Shown: piece after piece, positions 1 to 13,025 of the stretch
Position numbering within the stretch: the stretch's first letter is position 1
How the letters are laid out: each line of letters begins with the position of its first letter
Source of the DNA: Eriocheir sinensis
Lineage: Eukaryota; Arthropoda; Malacostraca; Decapoda; Varunidae
Reading direction: 5' to 3'
NCBI RefSeq assembly: GCF_024679095.1
Contig: NC_066552.1
Coordinates: 12,540,701 to 12,604,700 of the forward strand
Length of the DNA stretch: 64,000 nt
Made by a program: the position numbers and the translations under genes
The notes under the pieces: generated by a model
Database searches by the model: none
Told to the model about the DNA's origin: nothing
What the model saw: only the letters and a program-made list of their open reading frames with translations

Positions 1-727
1 AAGGGATCAGCTTGGACCTGGAGATCGTTGTTGTCGCTTCTGTTTACACGGTTTTCACTGTTTATATTTACTAGTGTCTAGATATGGTTTATTTTACTCA
101 ACTTTTTTATTTATTTACACCAAAGGACGCAGCATCCCGGATACGAAACAAGAAAAGATAAGAAAGACTGCTAAGATAAAATAAGAAGTTTCAAAGGAAA
201 GTCAACACCAGTCTAGAGAGTGTCTTGATACTCTCCTCTTGAAAGCGTTACTTCTAGTTTTGTATCTGGAGTCCGCCATCTTATACTTACGTTATATGCA
301 ATGAGCCACATATTTTGACCCATTATCCCACCCACACTGCATCCCACCCACGTAAAGACACCTGATTCCCTTTTTTTTGCCGTATTACTATTTATTTAGT
401 GATGTTGCAAGTTTGGCTCTCTCATTCCATTTTGGGACGGAATTGGCAAGATAATTTGATTTCCAAAGAATTAAGTCGAAGTATTAGAAAATCCATCTTA
501 AAAAGTGATATAAAAATTCACCGAAATCAACTAAACACGCCTTAAAAAAATGGGTCAAAAATGGCAAATCAGCCACATTAGTGTTGAGGAAGACTGGTAC
601 AACGTTATATAATTCTGGTGAGTGGATTTGTAAGCTTCCAGACCAAAAGAAAATGCTCTACTATAATTTTCCCATTCTGTTTGCAGCAAATATTGAAGTT
701 CTCTTTATCTTGTGTTCGGGGGCTCAC

Positions 728-1443
<716 letters not shown>

Positions 1444-1465
1444 CTGTGAAGGAGTACACTTTTCA

Positions 1466-1467
<2 letters not shown>

Positions 1468-1500
<33 letters not shown>
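1468..1500. repeat. (AC)n microsatellite
   Basis: About 16 AC units, lying 25 bp upstream (on the minus strand) of the acceptor of the Dpr-like exon a. Confidence 0.95.
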
Positions 1501-1503
<3 letters not shown>

Positions 1504-1542
1504 CACCTCACTCCCCGCCTACCTACCCACACCTGCACCACT

Positions 1543-2070
1543 CCCTTTAGTTCAAGAGTACGATGTTGCCAACGCGCTACTCAAGCTCAAATCGAGACGC
1601 TCCACTACCCCAGCTGACCTCCCTATCAAACTTTACCAAGAATTTTCCACTGAATTAGCCACTCCTTGTGCTCCATCTTCAACGCCTCTCTCCATCAAAG
1701 TCAGTGTCCCGCAGACTGGAAGACAGCCTACGTCACCCCCGTCCTGAAAGCAAGCACACCTCAGTCCCTCAGCGACTACAGGTCCATCGCCATCACCCCG
1801 ATACCCAACCTGCTCTGTGAAGGCTTCATCTTCAGATGGGCCTATTCTCACCTCGCCCCCCTCATGGACCAGCAGCAATTTGGGAACATCAAGTCCTCCT
1901 CCACCACTCACTGCCTCATTGACCTCCTCGATTACGTCTACAGAAACCTTGAAAAACGCAAAACTTCAGTGGCCCTCACCTTCGTAGACTTCCGGAAAGC
2001 CTTCGACCTCGTTCATCACACCACCGTCATTACCAAAGCCATCAGCCTCAAGCTTCACCCAGCCTGGTGT
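1543..2070 (+). pseudogene. Non-LTR retrotransposon RT fragment (LINE family 1 or relative)
   Basis: Translation gives the N-terminal half of a Jockey/CR1-type reverse transcriptase. There is a linker, FDVANALLKLKSRRST, then WKTAYVTPVLKAS, SLSDYRSIAITPI, a DQQQFG block and the FVDFRKAFDLVHHTT motif containing the first catalytic Asp. One base is missing near 1664, shifting frame between ...ELATP and CSIFNAS. The similarity stops after about 2065, before the second catalytic motif (xADD), so the copy is truncated and inactive. Confidence 0.8.
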
Positions 2071-2074
2071 CCTG

Positions 2075-2359
2075 AATACTTTGTCGCCCAACAAATTGAA
2101 TACAATTGGAGCCAATGCTAATATTACCATCCCAGAGAACAGTTTTATTTCCAAAGTAACAGCAGAATACTTTGACAATGCCAGCGCGCAACACAAGACC
2201 ATTTTGAAGCGGGTTAAGGCTCACGGTATACAACTCTGTACCCCGCCTCTTCTGGATATAAGTTCTTTAGACAGTTACTTGCTCGATGGTATTTCGGTTA
2301 GACTCCGAATGGAACTATCTAGTAATGCATGGCTGCTAAATTCTCCGACTGCCTCGTGA
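2075..2359 (+). pseudogene. Protein-like ORF of unknown origin, possibly a DNA-element capsid-type remnant
   Basis: A 90-residue frame with normal amino-acid composition and no simple repeat. It contains HGIQLCTPPLLDI and LLDGISVRLRMELSSNAWLL and ends at a TGA near 2357. It abuts the LINE RT fragment but is not RT. The pattern (short polar block, then PLLD, then a strand with LLDGISVRLRM) weakly recalls a jelly-roll capsid-type protein of Polinton/adintovirus-like elements; this is a guess from pattern only. There is no start-codon context and no neighbouring element genes. Treat as an unrecognised fragment. Confidence 0.3.
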
Positions 2360-2462
2360 AGGCGTGGTCTCAGATTCATTTCAGATAGCCATATGTCGTT
2401 TCGGAGATGTCAATCAGCAGGTCTTTACCCAAATATCTTAACCCATTAATATTGACCGCGCT

Positions 2463-2491
2463 GTGTGTGTGTGTGTGCGCGTGTGCGTGTG

Positions 2492-2537
<46 letters not shown>
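2463..2537. repeat. (GT)n microsatellite with GC interruptions
   Basis: TG array interrupted by gcgcgtgtgcgtgtgca. The 160 bp downstream up to 2690 shows nothing recognisable. Confidence 0.95.
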
Positions 2538-2539
<2 letters not shown>

Positions 2540-2689
2540 CGATAAGACGCCGGGGAGCAGGTGGACGGGGGATATATTCCAGCCAGGTCATTAACCTAAT
2601 GTCTTTACCCTTTTCCGTGATTATAATCTTGCGGTCATTCGAGCCCTTTTTTCCGCGACCTTATCTCACTTGACCAGAGGGGAGGGCTC

Positions 2690-3480
2690 ATGCCGTTTCG
2701 TAGATATCAATCTTTACCCAAATATCTTAACCCTTCAACTACCCCCTCTTCCGTCACCCCCCCGCTGGCCACCCTCTCATCCGTCACCCTCCCGCTGACC
2801 GTCCTACCCCCACTCCCGTCACCCCCCCGCTGCAGTACGCTAGCCCGAGAGGGCGGTTGGGGGGGTTGGAGGGGGGGTGAAAAAAGTGAAAGCTGTGGAG
2901 GGGGGTCCAGCTACCCCCTCTTCCGTCATCCCCCCGCTTCCCACTTCCGTGCCCCCCCCACTCAGCTACCCCCACTGCCGTACATTTGTTACTACTCATG
3001 CCTGCCAAGACTGTTTCACTAATCCGCCAATCTGTTCCTAACCCAGTTCTTACCCGTGTCTTTTGAATCTAAATGTATCCAACTTAAACCCGTTGCTTCG
3101 TGTCCTACCAGCTCTCTTACCACCAAAACCTTAATAACATCACATATACTAAAGGCCTATTATAATTTATAAACTTCAATCAAGTCTCGTCGCACCCTTT
3201 GTATTTCCAGATAATGCAGATTACAATGTTGTTCAGTTTTCATTTGGCAAATTTCGCAACCCTTGAATCATTTGTTTCATCCTCCTCTACAAATCTAGCA
3301 TCTCGTTATCCATTTTAGAGTAAGGTGACTAGAACGTAACCACATGATTGAGATGAGGTCTAACTTTAGCTAAATATAGGTTGAAGATAACTTCGGTGAT
3401 TTAACTGCCCACGCTCCTTGAAATGAAACCCGCACCCTGCTCGGACGATTCTTAGCTTGGATGCATTGACCCCTTGGACT
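2690..3480. other. Non-coding region with CCCCC/CCGTCA-rich blocks
   Basis: 2740-2985 holds irregular short repeats of CCGTCACCC/CCCCGCTG type on a C-rich strand. From 3000 to 3480 I see ordinary AT-moderate sequence with no supported exon, RNA gene or mobile element. Confidence 0.5.
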
Positions 3481-3495
3481 TGGCTCTTTCTTTTC

Positions 3496-3638
3496 CTCCG
3501 CGACGCCGTCCTCGTCCTCCTCCTCCTCTTCCTCCTCCTCCTCCTCCTCCTCCTCCTCTTCTTTCTCCTCCTCCTCCTCCTCCTCTTTCTCCTTCTCTTC
3601 CAATTCCTCCTCCTCCTCCTCCTCCTCCTCCTCCTCAC
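3496..3638. repeat. (TCC)n triplet array, imperfect
   Basis: CTC/TCC triplets broken by TTC and TTT. Both strands are open because of the triplet periodicity, giving poly-Leu/Pro and poly-Arg/Glu frames that are not genes. Confidence 0.9.
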
Positions 3639-3761
3639 TTACCCAGGGTCCCTGTCTGTGAGTAGGGTGGGGTGGGGTGGCGAAGTCTGGATGGGGGCTG
3701 GCAGGGGAGGAGGGGAGAGGTGCCATCTTGTCCTGGGGTGTGAAGGATGACGTCACCACTG

Positions 3762-3765
<4 letters not shown>

Positions 3766-3857
<92 letters not shown>

Positions 3858-3937
3858 ATCATACTGACAAGTAATAATGAAACCAATTATCCAACTATAA
3901 CTTACTTCCTGGTAATAACTTACACTACACACACACA

Positions 3938-3981
<44 letters not shown>

Positions 3982-4001
3982 ACACAAACATACATATATA
4001 T

Positions 4002-4032
<31 letters not shown>

Positions 4033-4067
4033 CATACATACATATATACATATATATATATATACAT
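3766..4067. repeat. Compound microsatellite (GA)n ... (AC)n-(ATAC)n-(AT)n
   Basis: GA array at 3766-3854, about 70 bp of unique sequence, then ACAC (3926-3990), tetranucleotide CATA repeats (4008-4040) and short AT runs to 4067. Confidence 0.95.
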
Positions 4068-4089
4068 CTCATTACAATAGTCTGTCTTT

Positions 4090-4352
4090 ATTCTGCTTCT
4101 TCTTTTTCTTCTTCTTTTAATTCTTATTCTTTTTCTTCTCTTTTTCCTTATTTCCTTTTCTTCTTCCTCTTCTTCTTTTTTATTTTCTTCTTCCTCTTCT
4201 TCTTTTTCTTCTTCTTCTTTTTCTGCTTCTTCTTTTCCTTCTTTTCTTTTCTTTTTTTCTTCTTCTTCTTCTTTTTCTTTTCTTCTTTTTCTTTTTATTT
4301 TTATTCTATTTTTCTTCTTCATCTTCTTCTTCTTCTTCTTCTTCTTCTTCTT
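4090..4352. repeat. (TTC)n polypyrimidine tract
   Basis: Imperfect TTC/TTTC repeats ending in a clean (CTT) run at about 4320-4352. The homopurine complement is a candidate triplex-forming tract. Confidence 0.9.
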
Positions 4353-4756
4353 GTTATGGGGCATAAACAGGAAAATACTGTTCAGAGTATGGCAATCTTG
4401 TAACGCTGCTGCCGCTTCACCCTCGCTGATCCGGAACACTGCCTGGCGTCCTTAATCCTTATCAGCGGACGGGTGTGTTACGAGGCCGAAGCAGAGGAGG
4501 AGGTGGTGAAGGAGGAGGAAGGTGTGATACGGGAGGGAGATGGAAGGTGGGAGGACGCGGGGAAGGGAGAGTAGGTGCGAGGAAGAGGCGGAGGAGGGAG
4601 GTCAAGTAGAAGATAATATTGGGAAACACTCAAGTCAGTGTGCCAAGGGGTATAAGTGGAGTGTGACGATGCTAAGTGTCATATTTCTGAACATTTTGCC
4701 GCCGAAGTACACACATTTGACAAGGCATTCCTAGTTTTTTTTTTTTTTTTTTTTTG

Positions 4757-5070
4757 GACTTTCCAGGGGTAATATTATGAACCTGGTGGTAGTCTGGCCC
4801 TCATGAACCTGGTGGTAGTCTGGCCCTTATGAACCTGGTGGTCGTCTGGCCCTTATGAACCCGGTGGTAGTCTGGCCCTTATGAACCTGGTGGTAGTCTG
4901 GCCCTTATGAACCTGGTGGTAGTCTGGCCCTTATGAACCTGGTGGTAGTCTGGCCCTTCTTCTGTAACATGAACCTAATAAAAACACTCTTGAGAACCCG
5001 ACTGATCTCCTTTTCGACCTTTGGAGATTGTGGGGTTCTTGAAAGGTCTGGACTTCCGAAAATCCCGTAA
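4757..5070. repeat. Dispersed repeat family A copy with a 7-copy 26-bp minisatellite
   Basis: 4777-4958 holds seven tandem 26-bp units built around ATGAACCTGGTGGTAGTC. Flanking sequence (TTCCAGGGGTAATATTATGA, ...TTCTGTAACATGAACC..., AATAAAAACACTCTTGAGA) matches single-copy members of the same dispersed family at 31017-31345 and, in reverse, at 32440-32785 and 55670-55860. The minisatellite is therefore an internal expansion of one small segment. Confidence 0.75.
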
Positions 5071-7050
5071 ATTCTCAGCAATAAAATGTATAAAATAAAA
5101 TATCTGAAAATTGAGTTTCAGACTCACAGCCCCTTCGTGTCCTTTAATTATTTAATTATTTATGACCAGTCACACACCCATAGGACAAACAAAGGCCAGA
5201 TAAACCTGCTCTTATGTTTATTTAAAGCAACAACGAAACTCGCTGGAATTTAAGAAATAATTAATTAATCCCAGGCACACAGCAACCTAGCTATCTATCT
5301 TAAAACATTCTAAGCTAATAGATTACTTGACTGTAGGTGGGAGAAGCGGGAGCCACACCTGATCCTCCGATCTGCTCTCTTCCTCAGTCCCTTCCTCCAT
5401 TCCTCCCCTTCTCTCTACCACACTCCCCCCCTCCCATCCTCTCTGCAAACAATTCCCTGCCCGTTCCCCTCCCAGTCCTCCTCATTCCCATTTCCCTTCA
5501 GCACGGGGTCGCTTACACCTCCTCCCACTTCTCTCACCTTTTACTTCTACATTAACACATTAAATTGTCATTTTATGTGCTAACAAGACTAAAGTTGCCT
5601 CGTTCCGGAAGCAGCCAACGGTTTCAAGAATCAACTAAATACCTTAAATACGAGATCGAGTTCGTGAAAAAGCTCTGATGATATTTCCATTCATTTTTTC
5701 CCGACGAAATCGCGGAGTATGGAGATATTATGCAACACTTTTTAACACCTGCGCATAACCCCCCTACCTGTTGTACGAGGCGTCACGCGATGGCCGTATT
5801 GCTTTAAAAAAATAGTGATGCCGTGGGGCGGAGCATCGGCATTACTGCACCCGTGCAGAGGCCGTCCAGCGAGGATGACACGAGCAATATCCGCTCACTC
5901 ACAGCTTAGTAACGGGAGCTCTGTCACGTCATTCGCTCGGTCTTATCACATGTTCCCTTGATTAAACAACTTTTTTAGAAAAAGTCTGCTTTCACACTAT
6001 CCGGCCTCTCGCCTTGGCCGTTAACGGCTCAATGACTCCCCGGCGCCGTGATCCTTTCACACTATCCGGTTCCTCGCCACGGAGAGTCACGATGCAGAGC
6101 CGGCAATCTGCCTTCCTGCCTAGATATAAATTCACCAGTATGTTCCCTGCAGCTGAATAGGGATCTCAGGCAGCATCTGAAAGTCATGTAACTCTTTCAC
6201 TTAAGGAAGAGGGAAAGGCAACAGTACAGAATCCACTGGCCACAACCTCATCGAACAAAGATATACACAGAGTTCATATGAGGAAGGAGGATGCAAAATT
6301 CTTTAACTAGTATTCTCCTATGTCCATGGACGCTTGGTGAACTGCTACAATGTTTGGACAAAAGCCTGCAACATGAGAACACCAGTGTGCGGCCCACTTC
6401 CCTCCATGCTGACACAGCCACTTCTTCCATGCTGACACAGCCAGAATTCAACTGTAGTAGTCATTTAGCGTCTTGGCCCAAAATATTGATTTCTCCTCAA
6501 CAAGGGATACAAGTTGGCCAATGTCTATACTGTCATCAATCTCTGTGCTGATGGAAAATAAATCAGTAGAAAAGCGCGGAATAACTGCTGGGTGGCAGCC
6601 GTGCCAGCCACTGGACGGTGCAGCGCAGTGGGGCGCCCGGCGTGCATCCGGCGACAGAACGGCAGCCCCACTGTGAACATGCCGTGTGAAAGGCTACATA
6701 GGAATATTCACTTGACTGGTACCGGCCTGAGTAGGTCCCACGACGAGGAACCGGGTGGTGTACAAGTGCTCTAACAAAAACGAGAGCTTGCTCGTAAACC
6801 AGTAAGAGAGGCTCCGTCCCGCCATTCCCATCGTCCGTTATCACACGTCCTCAGCCCGTGAAGTGCTGCTCCGCCCTGTTTGGCGGACGGAGAGCAGGTG
6901 CGAGGCACCCCGAATTGGCGGCCGTGTTTTAGTAATTTTTGACGAAGTTATTATCAAGGAGACACCTGGCAACTTAACCTGACCTATGCCAAGGGAAGGT
7001 AAAGCAGGAGGTCAGTCAGGCCACCACCTCCTTCTCCTGCTTCCCTTCCT
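5070..7050. other. Region without supported genes
   Basis: AT-rich sequence to 5330, a CT-rich stretch at 5370-5550, then GC-richer sequence. The phrase CACACTATCCGG appears twice (5995 and 6060), and a CCTTTCACACGGCA-type inverse lies near 6680-6700. These may be ends of a degraded DNA transposon, but I could not define terminal repeats or a transposase. No exon with a coherent frame was found. Confidence 0.4.
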
Positions 7051-7054
7051 TTTC

Positions 7055-7183
7055 CTCCTCCCCCTGGCGCCACTATAAACACTTGCCTGCACCATAACGG
7101 GCTGGTGCCGAATACCATCCAGGCCCCTCAAACAAGCCTACCGGCGCAATAGGCGGAGACGTAAAAAAAAAAAAAAAAAAAAA
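7055..7183 (+). mobile_element. SINE (3' body plus poly(A)), family S1
   Basis: Starts CCTGGCGCCACTATAAACAC, contains CACCATAACGGGCTGG and AGGCCCCTCAAACAAGCCTAC, then ends CAATAGGCGGAGACGT plus a run of 22 A. The same body is at 43683-43817 (plus) and at 24753-24870 and 26925-27155 (minus). Confidence 0.75.
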
Positions 7184-7195
7184 ATCCCCTAATCC

Positions 7196-7197
<2 letters not shown>

Positions 7198-7254
<57 letters not shown>
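7198..7254. repeat. (CT)n microsatellite
   Basis: Perfect CT array directly left of a MITE copy. Confidence 0.95.
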
Positions 7255-7256
<2 letters not shown>

Positions 7257-7258
<2 letters not shown>

Positions 7259-7492
7259 GCCAAATTTGTGGCTTTACCGTGTAGCAGCGACGGGCCAAAT
7301 TTGTGGCTTTACCGTGTAGCAGCGACGGGCCAAATTTGTGTCATTATATAAACCCCCCAAATTAGATGACACATAAACTGATCACAAATGCTTTGATATA
7401 TATTACGAAATGGTTTGTGTGAGTAATGATTTTTTTCTCATTTTTCTCGCTTAGAGGGACCAATAAGAAACATGATCCCCGCTGCTACCAGG
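7257..7492 (-). mobile_element. piggyBac-type MITE (family P), left end rearranged
   Basis: Reverse copy of the element at 56081-56258. It ends CCCCGCTGCTACCAGG followed by TTAA at 7493-7496. The other end has a 37-bp unit (GGCCAAATTTGTGGCTTTAC...) present 2.5 times, and no TTAA is left because it runs into the (CT)n array. Non-coding. Confidence 0.75.
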
Positions 7493-8023
7493 TTAATATG
7501 AACGACGATCGAGATTCTCATTATTATTATTTTTATAAGAGACGAGACGAATCAGGTAGATCTGGAGGAGTTCAGACACAATAGGCTAAGCTTCCTGTTT
7601 AGCCGCCCCCATACGAGAATGTAAAAATGACAGCGAAAGCAATGAAAGAGAAGTAAAAGAAGATTGTACAAGTGAAGCGACAGAAAAACATATATGTCAT
7701 AGAATACGCAAATAGATGGATGTGTGTTATCGAGGAAAAGGAAGGAAAAGAACTAGGACATATAAGGTTTAAAGGTGAGAGCAGGCGGGCCGGAGTATGA
7801 ACATTATGGCCGAGGAACGAGACGGATGTGCATTATCAAGGAAGAAGCGCTTAGTTGTTAAAAGGAACATAAACTTAACGCAGGAGATTAATTTAATACT
7901 CTCACAATGCAAATTCCCCCTCAGGAGTATTGCACAGTGCTCAGTGTTGTTTTAATCATTATTGAAGAAAAGTTTTATACAGTAGGTGATATTGATTATA
8001 TAGTAATAAGAGCCATTTTTAAA

Positions 8024-8259
<236 letters not shown>

Positions 8260-8334
8260 AACTCCTTTTCCCCACTCCTCTCTCTCTGTCGGTCCTCCGC
8301 TTCCTTCTCCCGGTCCGTTAGCCTTAGTACTCAC

Positions 8335-8392
8335 CCAGCGCCAGGCAGGTGAGGGCGCCGGCCAGCGACAGGAGGGCCCGCGGCGGCATCCC
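8335..8392 (-). CDS. Signal-peptide exon, possibly the first coding exon of the Dpr-like gene
   Basis: Seen: on the minus strand a TTTCCGCAG acceptor is followed by GGG and then ATG at 8389. The 18-codon reading MPPRALLSLAGALTCLALG is a typical hydrophobic signal peptide and ends in phase 1 at a strong donor, CTGG|GTGAGTAC. GC content is far above the flanking microsatellites. Inference: it lies upstream of, and on the same strand as, the Dpr-like Ig exons, and Dpr proteins are secreted or GPI-anchored, so it could start that gene. However, its phase-1 end does not fit directly to the phase-0 start of the exon at 1443. At least one unseen exon would be needed between them, or the exon belongs to another gene. 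Confidence 0.55.
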
Positions 8393-8459
8393 CTGCGGAA
8401 ATGAGAGACAATTAGTGCTGCGTTTTGGATGAAGGGAAGAGGAGGTGGGGAGGATATAA

Positions 8460-8902
<443 letters not shown>

Positions 8903-9082
8903 CGCACGTACATAATGAAGGCAGCGGAGGGAAGCCCATTATAAGAGCGTCATTAATCACACCTTTGTTTTACCTGCCGCTAATTAACCGTGGTGTCACC
9001 TGGGCTGCACAGGGGCGGGGAATTACTCACCTGGGGTGGGTTATTAAGCACCTGGCAGCCCTAATAACACAGGATATTGCAG

Positions 9083-9590
<508 letters not shown>

Positions 9591-9719
9591 GTAGTCATAG
9601 TAGTATTAGTACTCGTAGTAGTAGTTGTTTCTGTTGTTGTTGTTGTAGTAATAGTAGTTGTAGTACTAATACCAGTTCCTGTTGATCTTGACTAGCTACA
9701 TTTTCATGATCATCAATAG

Positions 9720-9720
<1 letters not shown>

Positions 9721-9760
<40 letters not shown>
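9721..9760. repeat. (CT)n microsatellite
   Basis: 20 CT units immediately before the tRNA-derived SINE. Confidence 0.95.
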
Positions 9761-9763
<3 letters not shown>

Positions 9764-10025
9764 GGGCTTCGTGGTGCAGTGGTTAGCACACTCGGCTCAC
9801 AACCGAGAGAGCCCGGGTTCGATTCCCGGGCGGAGTGGAAAAATTTGGGCGGCTTTTCCGATACCCTACGCCCCTGTCCACCCAGCAGTGAATAGGTACC
9901 AGGTATTAATCGGGGGTTGTGTCCCGTCTCCTGGGATCTGTTCCCTTCTCCTATAATTCCTTCCCCTTCTGTTTCTCTCCGGCATATGACCACAGATGTT
10001 GCGCCGACTAAACGAAACTTTCCAA
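9761..10025 (+). mobile_element. tRNA-Val-derived SINE
   Basis: The head (9762-9838) is tRNA-like. Box A is TGGTGCAGTGG, and the anticodon arm CTCGG-CTCACAA-CCGAG carries CAC (Val). The T arm CCCGG-GTTCGAT-TCCGGG holds a perfect box B, GGTTCGATTCC. The acceptor stem does not pair well, so this is not a functional tRNA gene. The body follows (AAAATTTGGGCGGCTTTTCC..., CCAGCAGTGAATAGGTACC...), ending near CGACTAAACGAAACTTTCC before a TCC array. A degenerate head of the same type lies on the minus strand at about 18250-18320. Confidence 0.8.
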
Positions 10026-10149
10026 CTTTTTCCTCCTCCTCCTCCTCCTCCTCCTCCTCCTACTTCTCCTCTCCTCCGGAAGCAGCACAATCCTTCACCC
10101 AGCGTGACGACCACGCACTCTATTTATCAACTCACTTTCCTCACTAATT

Positions 10150-11370
10150 TTCTGATCGGACGTTGATCGGCGTCAAAGTCGCTCGTAGGTTAATTTCACA
10201 GGCATGTGGCGTTAATTAACTCTCGTTTCGCGCACCTGACGAACGCCGTGAAAATCACTTAGTCGTTCAGTAAGCGTTCATTTTCTGTCCTAAGCTCGAA
10301 AATCCTGCAAGTTTTCTCTGCACGGCCTGAAACGTTCACCTTCTGTCATAATCTACTCTCCCTTCATATTTTATCTATCTATATTACTTTAATCTTTGCT
10401 TCCTCCTCTTCCTCTTTCATTCCAGTACTTATCTCCATCTTTCCTTTATCTCTTTGCTTCCTCCTCTTCCTGTTTCATCCTTATCTTTTTATTATCTACT
10501 ATATCTCTTTCTCAGCTTTCTCCTCCTTCTCCTCCTCCTTCCTTATGATCTACCTCATCTCTTCTCTATCTTTCCTCCATCTACTATTCCTTCACCTTAT
10601 CTCTCTTTCGTCCTCCTCCACCACCTCCTCCTCATACTACTCATCATCATACTCATTATCCTTTTACTTACGTTCCTTTTTCTCCTGTTTCTAATTTTAC
10701 TCATTATTTTCGTCCTCCTCCTTTGCTCATTCTCATCCCTTCTCTCCTCCATCTTTCACCTTCTGATCCTTATCATCCTCCTAGTTCTACATCCTTCAAT
10801 TCGCCATCATCCTCTTTATTTATTTCCTCTTTATCATTATTCTTTCTCTCTCTTCTTTCTCCTTCCCAACAATGGTTCAGTTTCTTCCATTTATCAGTCT
10901 CCCTTCCTGCCCTGCGCCGCCCCTTCCTTACCTAACCACTCTTTGCATTACCAAGCTCTTCCTTTCCTATTATGTTCGTAGTTTCATTATGGACTGAGTT
11001 CCTTCCATATGATGAGCTTCCATTCCATATTGATTCCTTCTCCCTTTCGCTATTTCTCTTCACCACTCTTCCCACTCTCTCCCTCTCTCCCTCCCTCCGC
11101 CACTCACTCAATCAATTACTCCCTTCCTCTCTTCATCCACCCATGAATCAGTGGAACAATAAGCACATCAGTCACTTAATCGGTTTCTCAATCACATACA
11201 CGTTCAATCACTTGCTCCCTCAGTCAGTTAATCAGATAGTTAATTTCCTCATTCACCAGTAGTTATATTATCTTACCGTCAAGCCTCTTCTTCCCTCCTC
11301 AGCCTCCGTGTATCACTCTTTTCCTATCCCTTATTCCTCCAGGTCTTCACTTTTTTCCTTCTCCAGCCGT
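10150..11370. other. Pyrimidine-rich non-coding region
   Basis: 10150-10330 is unique-looking sequence. 10370-11370 is strongly C/T-rich with TCCTCC, TTCCTC and ATCAAT phrases and an even scatter of stops. Open frames are Ser/Leu/Phe-rich composition artefacts. No gene seen. Confidence 0.6.
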
Positions 11371-11404
11371 TCAGAGCATATGGTTTAAAGATACTTTATG
11401 ACCA

Positions 11405-11550
11405 AATACAGTAGCAGCGGCAGTAGTAGTAGTGGTGGTAGCAGTGGAGGTAGGATAACAATCGTAGTTGCGGTGGTAGTAGTGGAAGTAGTAGTAGTAG
11501 TAGTATCGGTGGCAGTAGCAGGGGTAGTAATAGTAGTGGTAGTAATTGAT
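11405..11550. repeat. (AGT/GGT)n imperfect triplet array
   Basis: GTAGTAGTGG-type triplets, with related unique sequence on both sides. Confidence 0.85.
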
Positions 11551-11689
11551 ATTTGTCGTATTTCTCTCAACACAAACGTTTAGCAAATACAGAAGAAAAC
11601 GTGTTCTCTAGTCCTGACATTTAACATTTGTCGATAAGGGAACGGCTGAACTGATACTATAAATTAATAACTGTAAATAAGTAACTGTT

Positions 11690-11691
11690 CA

Positions 11692-11741
<50 letters not shown>

Positions 11742-11811
11742 AACCCACTCTCTCTCTCTCTCCCTCATCCCCCCACACACACACATACACACACCCACAC
11801 TTATCCACTCA

Positions 11812-11844
<33 letters not shown>

Positions 11845-11942
11845 GCACACTCACACCCACACCCACACACACATCAACCCACTCTCTCTCTCTCTCCCTC
11901 ATCCCCCCACATACACACATACACACACCCACACTTATCCAC

Positions 11943-11985
<43 letters not shown>

Positions 11986-11989
11986 TCCA

Positions 11990-12030
<41 letters not shown>

Positions 12031-12140
12031 CCCCCCACGCACCCACCAACCCACACTCTCTCTCTCTCTCCCTCATCCCCCCACACACACACATACACAC
12101 ACCCACACTTATCCACTCACACACACACACAGACACACAC
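11690..12140. repeat. (AC)n complex with a higher-order repeat
   Basis: A composite unit (CA array, CAACCCACTCTCTCTC, CCTCATCCCCCCACAC, ACACTTATCCACT) is repeated about three times with different AC lengths, so whole microsatellite-containing blocks have duplicated. Confidence 0.9.
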
Positions 12141-12345
12141 TGACTGACTGACTGACTGCTGACTAACATACTGGCTGACTAAAATACTGACTGACTGACT
12201 TACAACTGACTAACATTGTGACTGACTGACAACACACTAACTGATTAACTGACTGATTGACTGACTGATTGTTATACTGACTGACTGGTGAACGTACTGA
12301 CTGACTGGGTAACATACTAACTGATTAACACACTGACTGACTTGA
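12139..12345. repeat. ACTG tetranucleotide repeat, degenerate
   Basis: Runs of CTGA/ACTG interrupted by CTAACATACTG-type phrases. Confidence 0.9.
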
Positions 12346-12480
12346 CAAGACTTTTAATGATCTTGTGTGAAAAAGAAAAAAACCGCCATTCCTTCATTAA
12401 TCCAGAAGTCCTTGTTTGTTTTCCTGTTAGAGTAGTCGCTCGTTAATATACAATACGCACATTCACTCAAATTAATCTTG

Positions 12481-12637
<157 letters not shown>

Positions 12638-12726
12638 CATCTCTAAGTCATTCTCCGGCACGGCATCTGCGGGGCAAAGACTTAATTAATCTTCATCAAT
12701 CACCCCCGCTCGCTTTGGCAGGAGAC

Positions 12727-12980
<254 letters not shown>

Positions 12981-13025
12981 TGAGGCTTTTATGACAGACA
13001 AAAGTACCTAATCTGGTTAATTGAT

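Noticed and set aside
3366..3759. Arg- or Glu-rich frames as a nuclear protein
   Set aside because: These arise from a TCC/TTC triplet array.
9762..9838. Functional tRNA-Val gene
   Set aside because: Anticodon and T arms fold, but the acceptor stem does not pair and the sequence continues into a SINE body.
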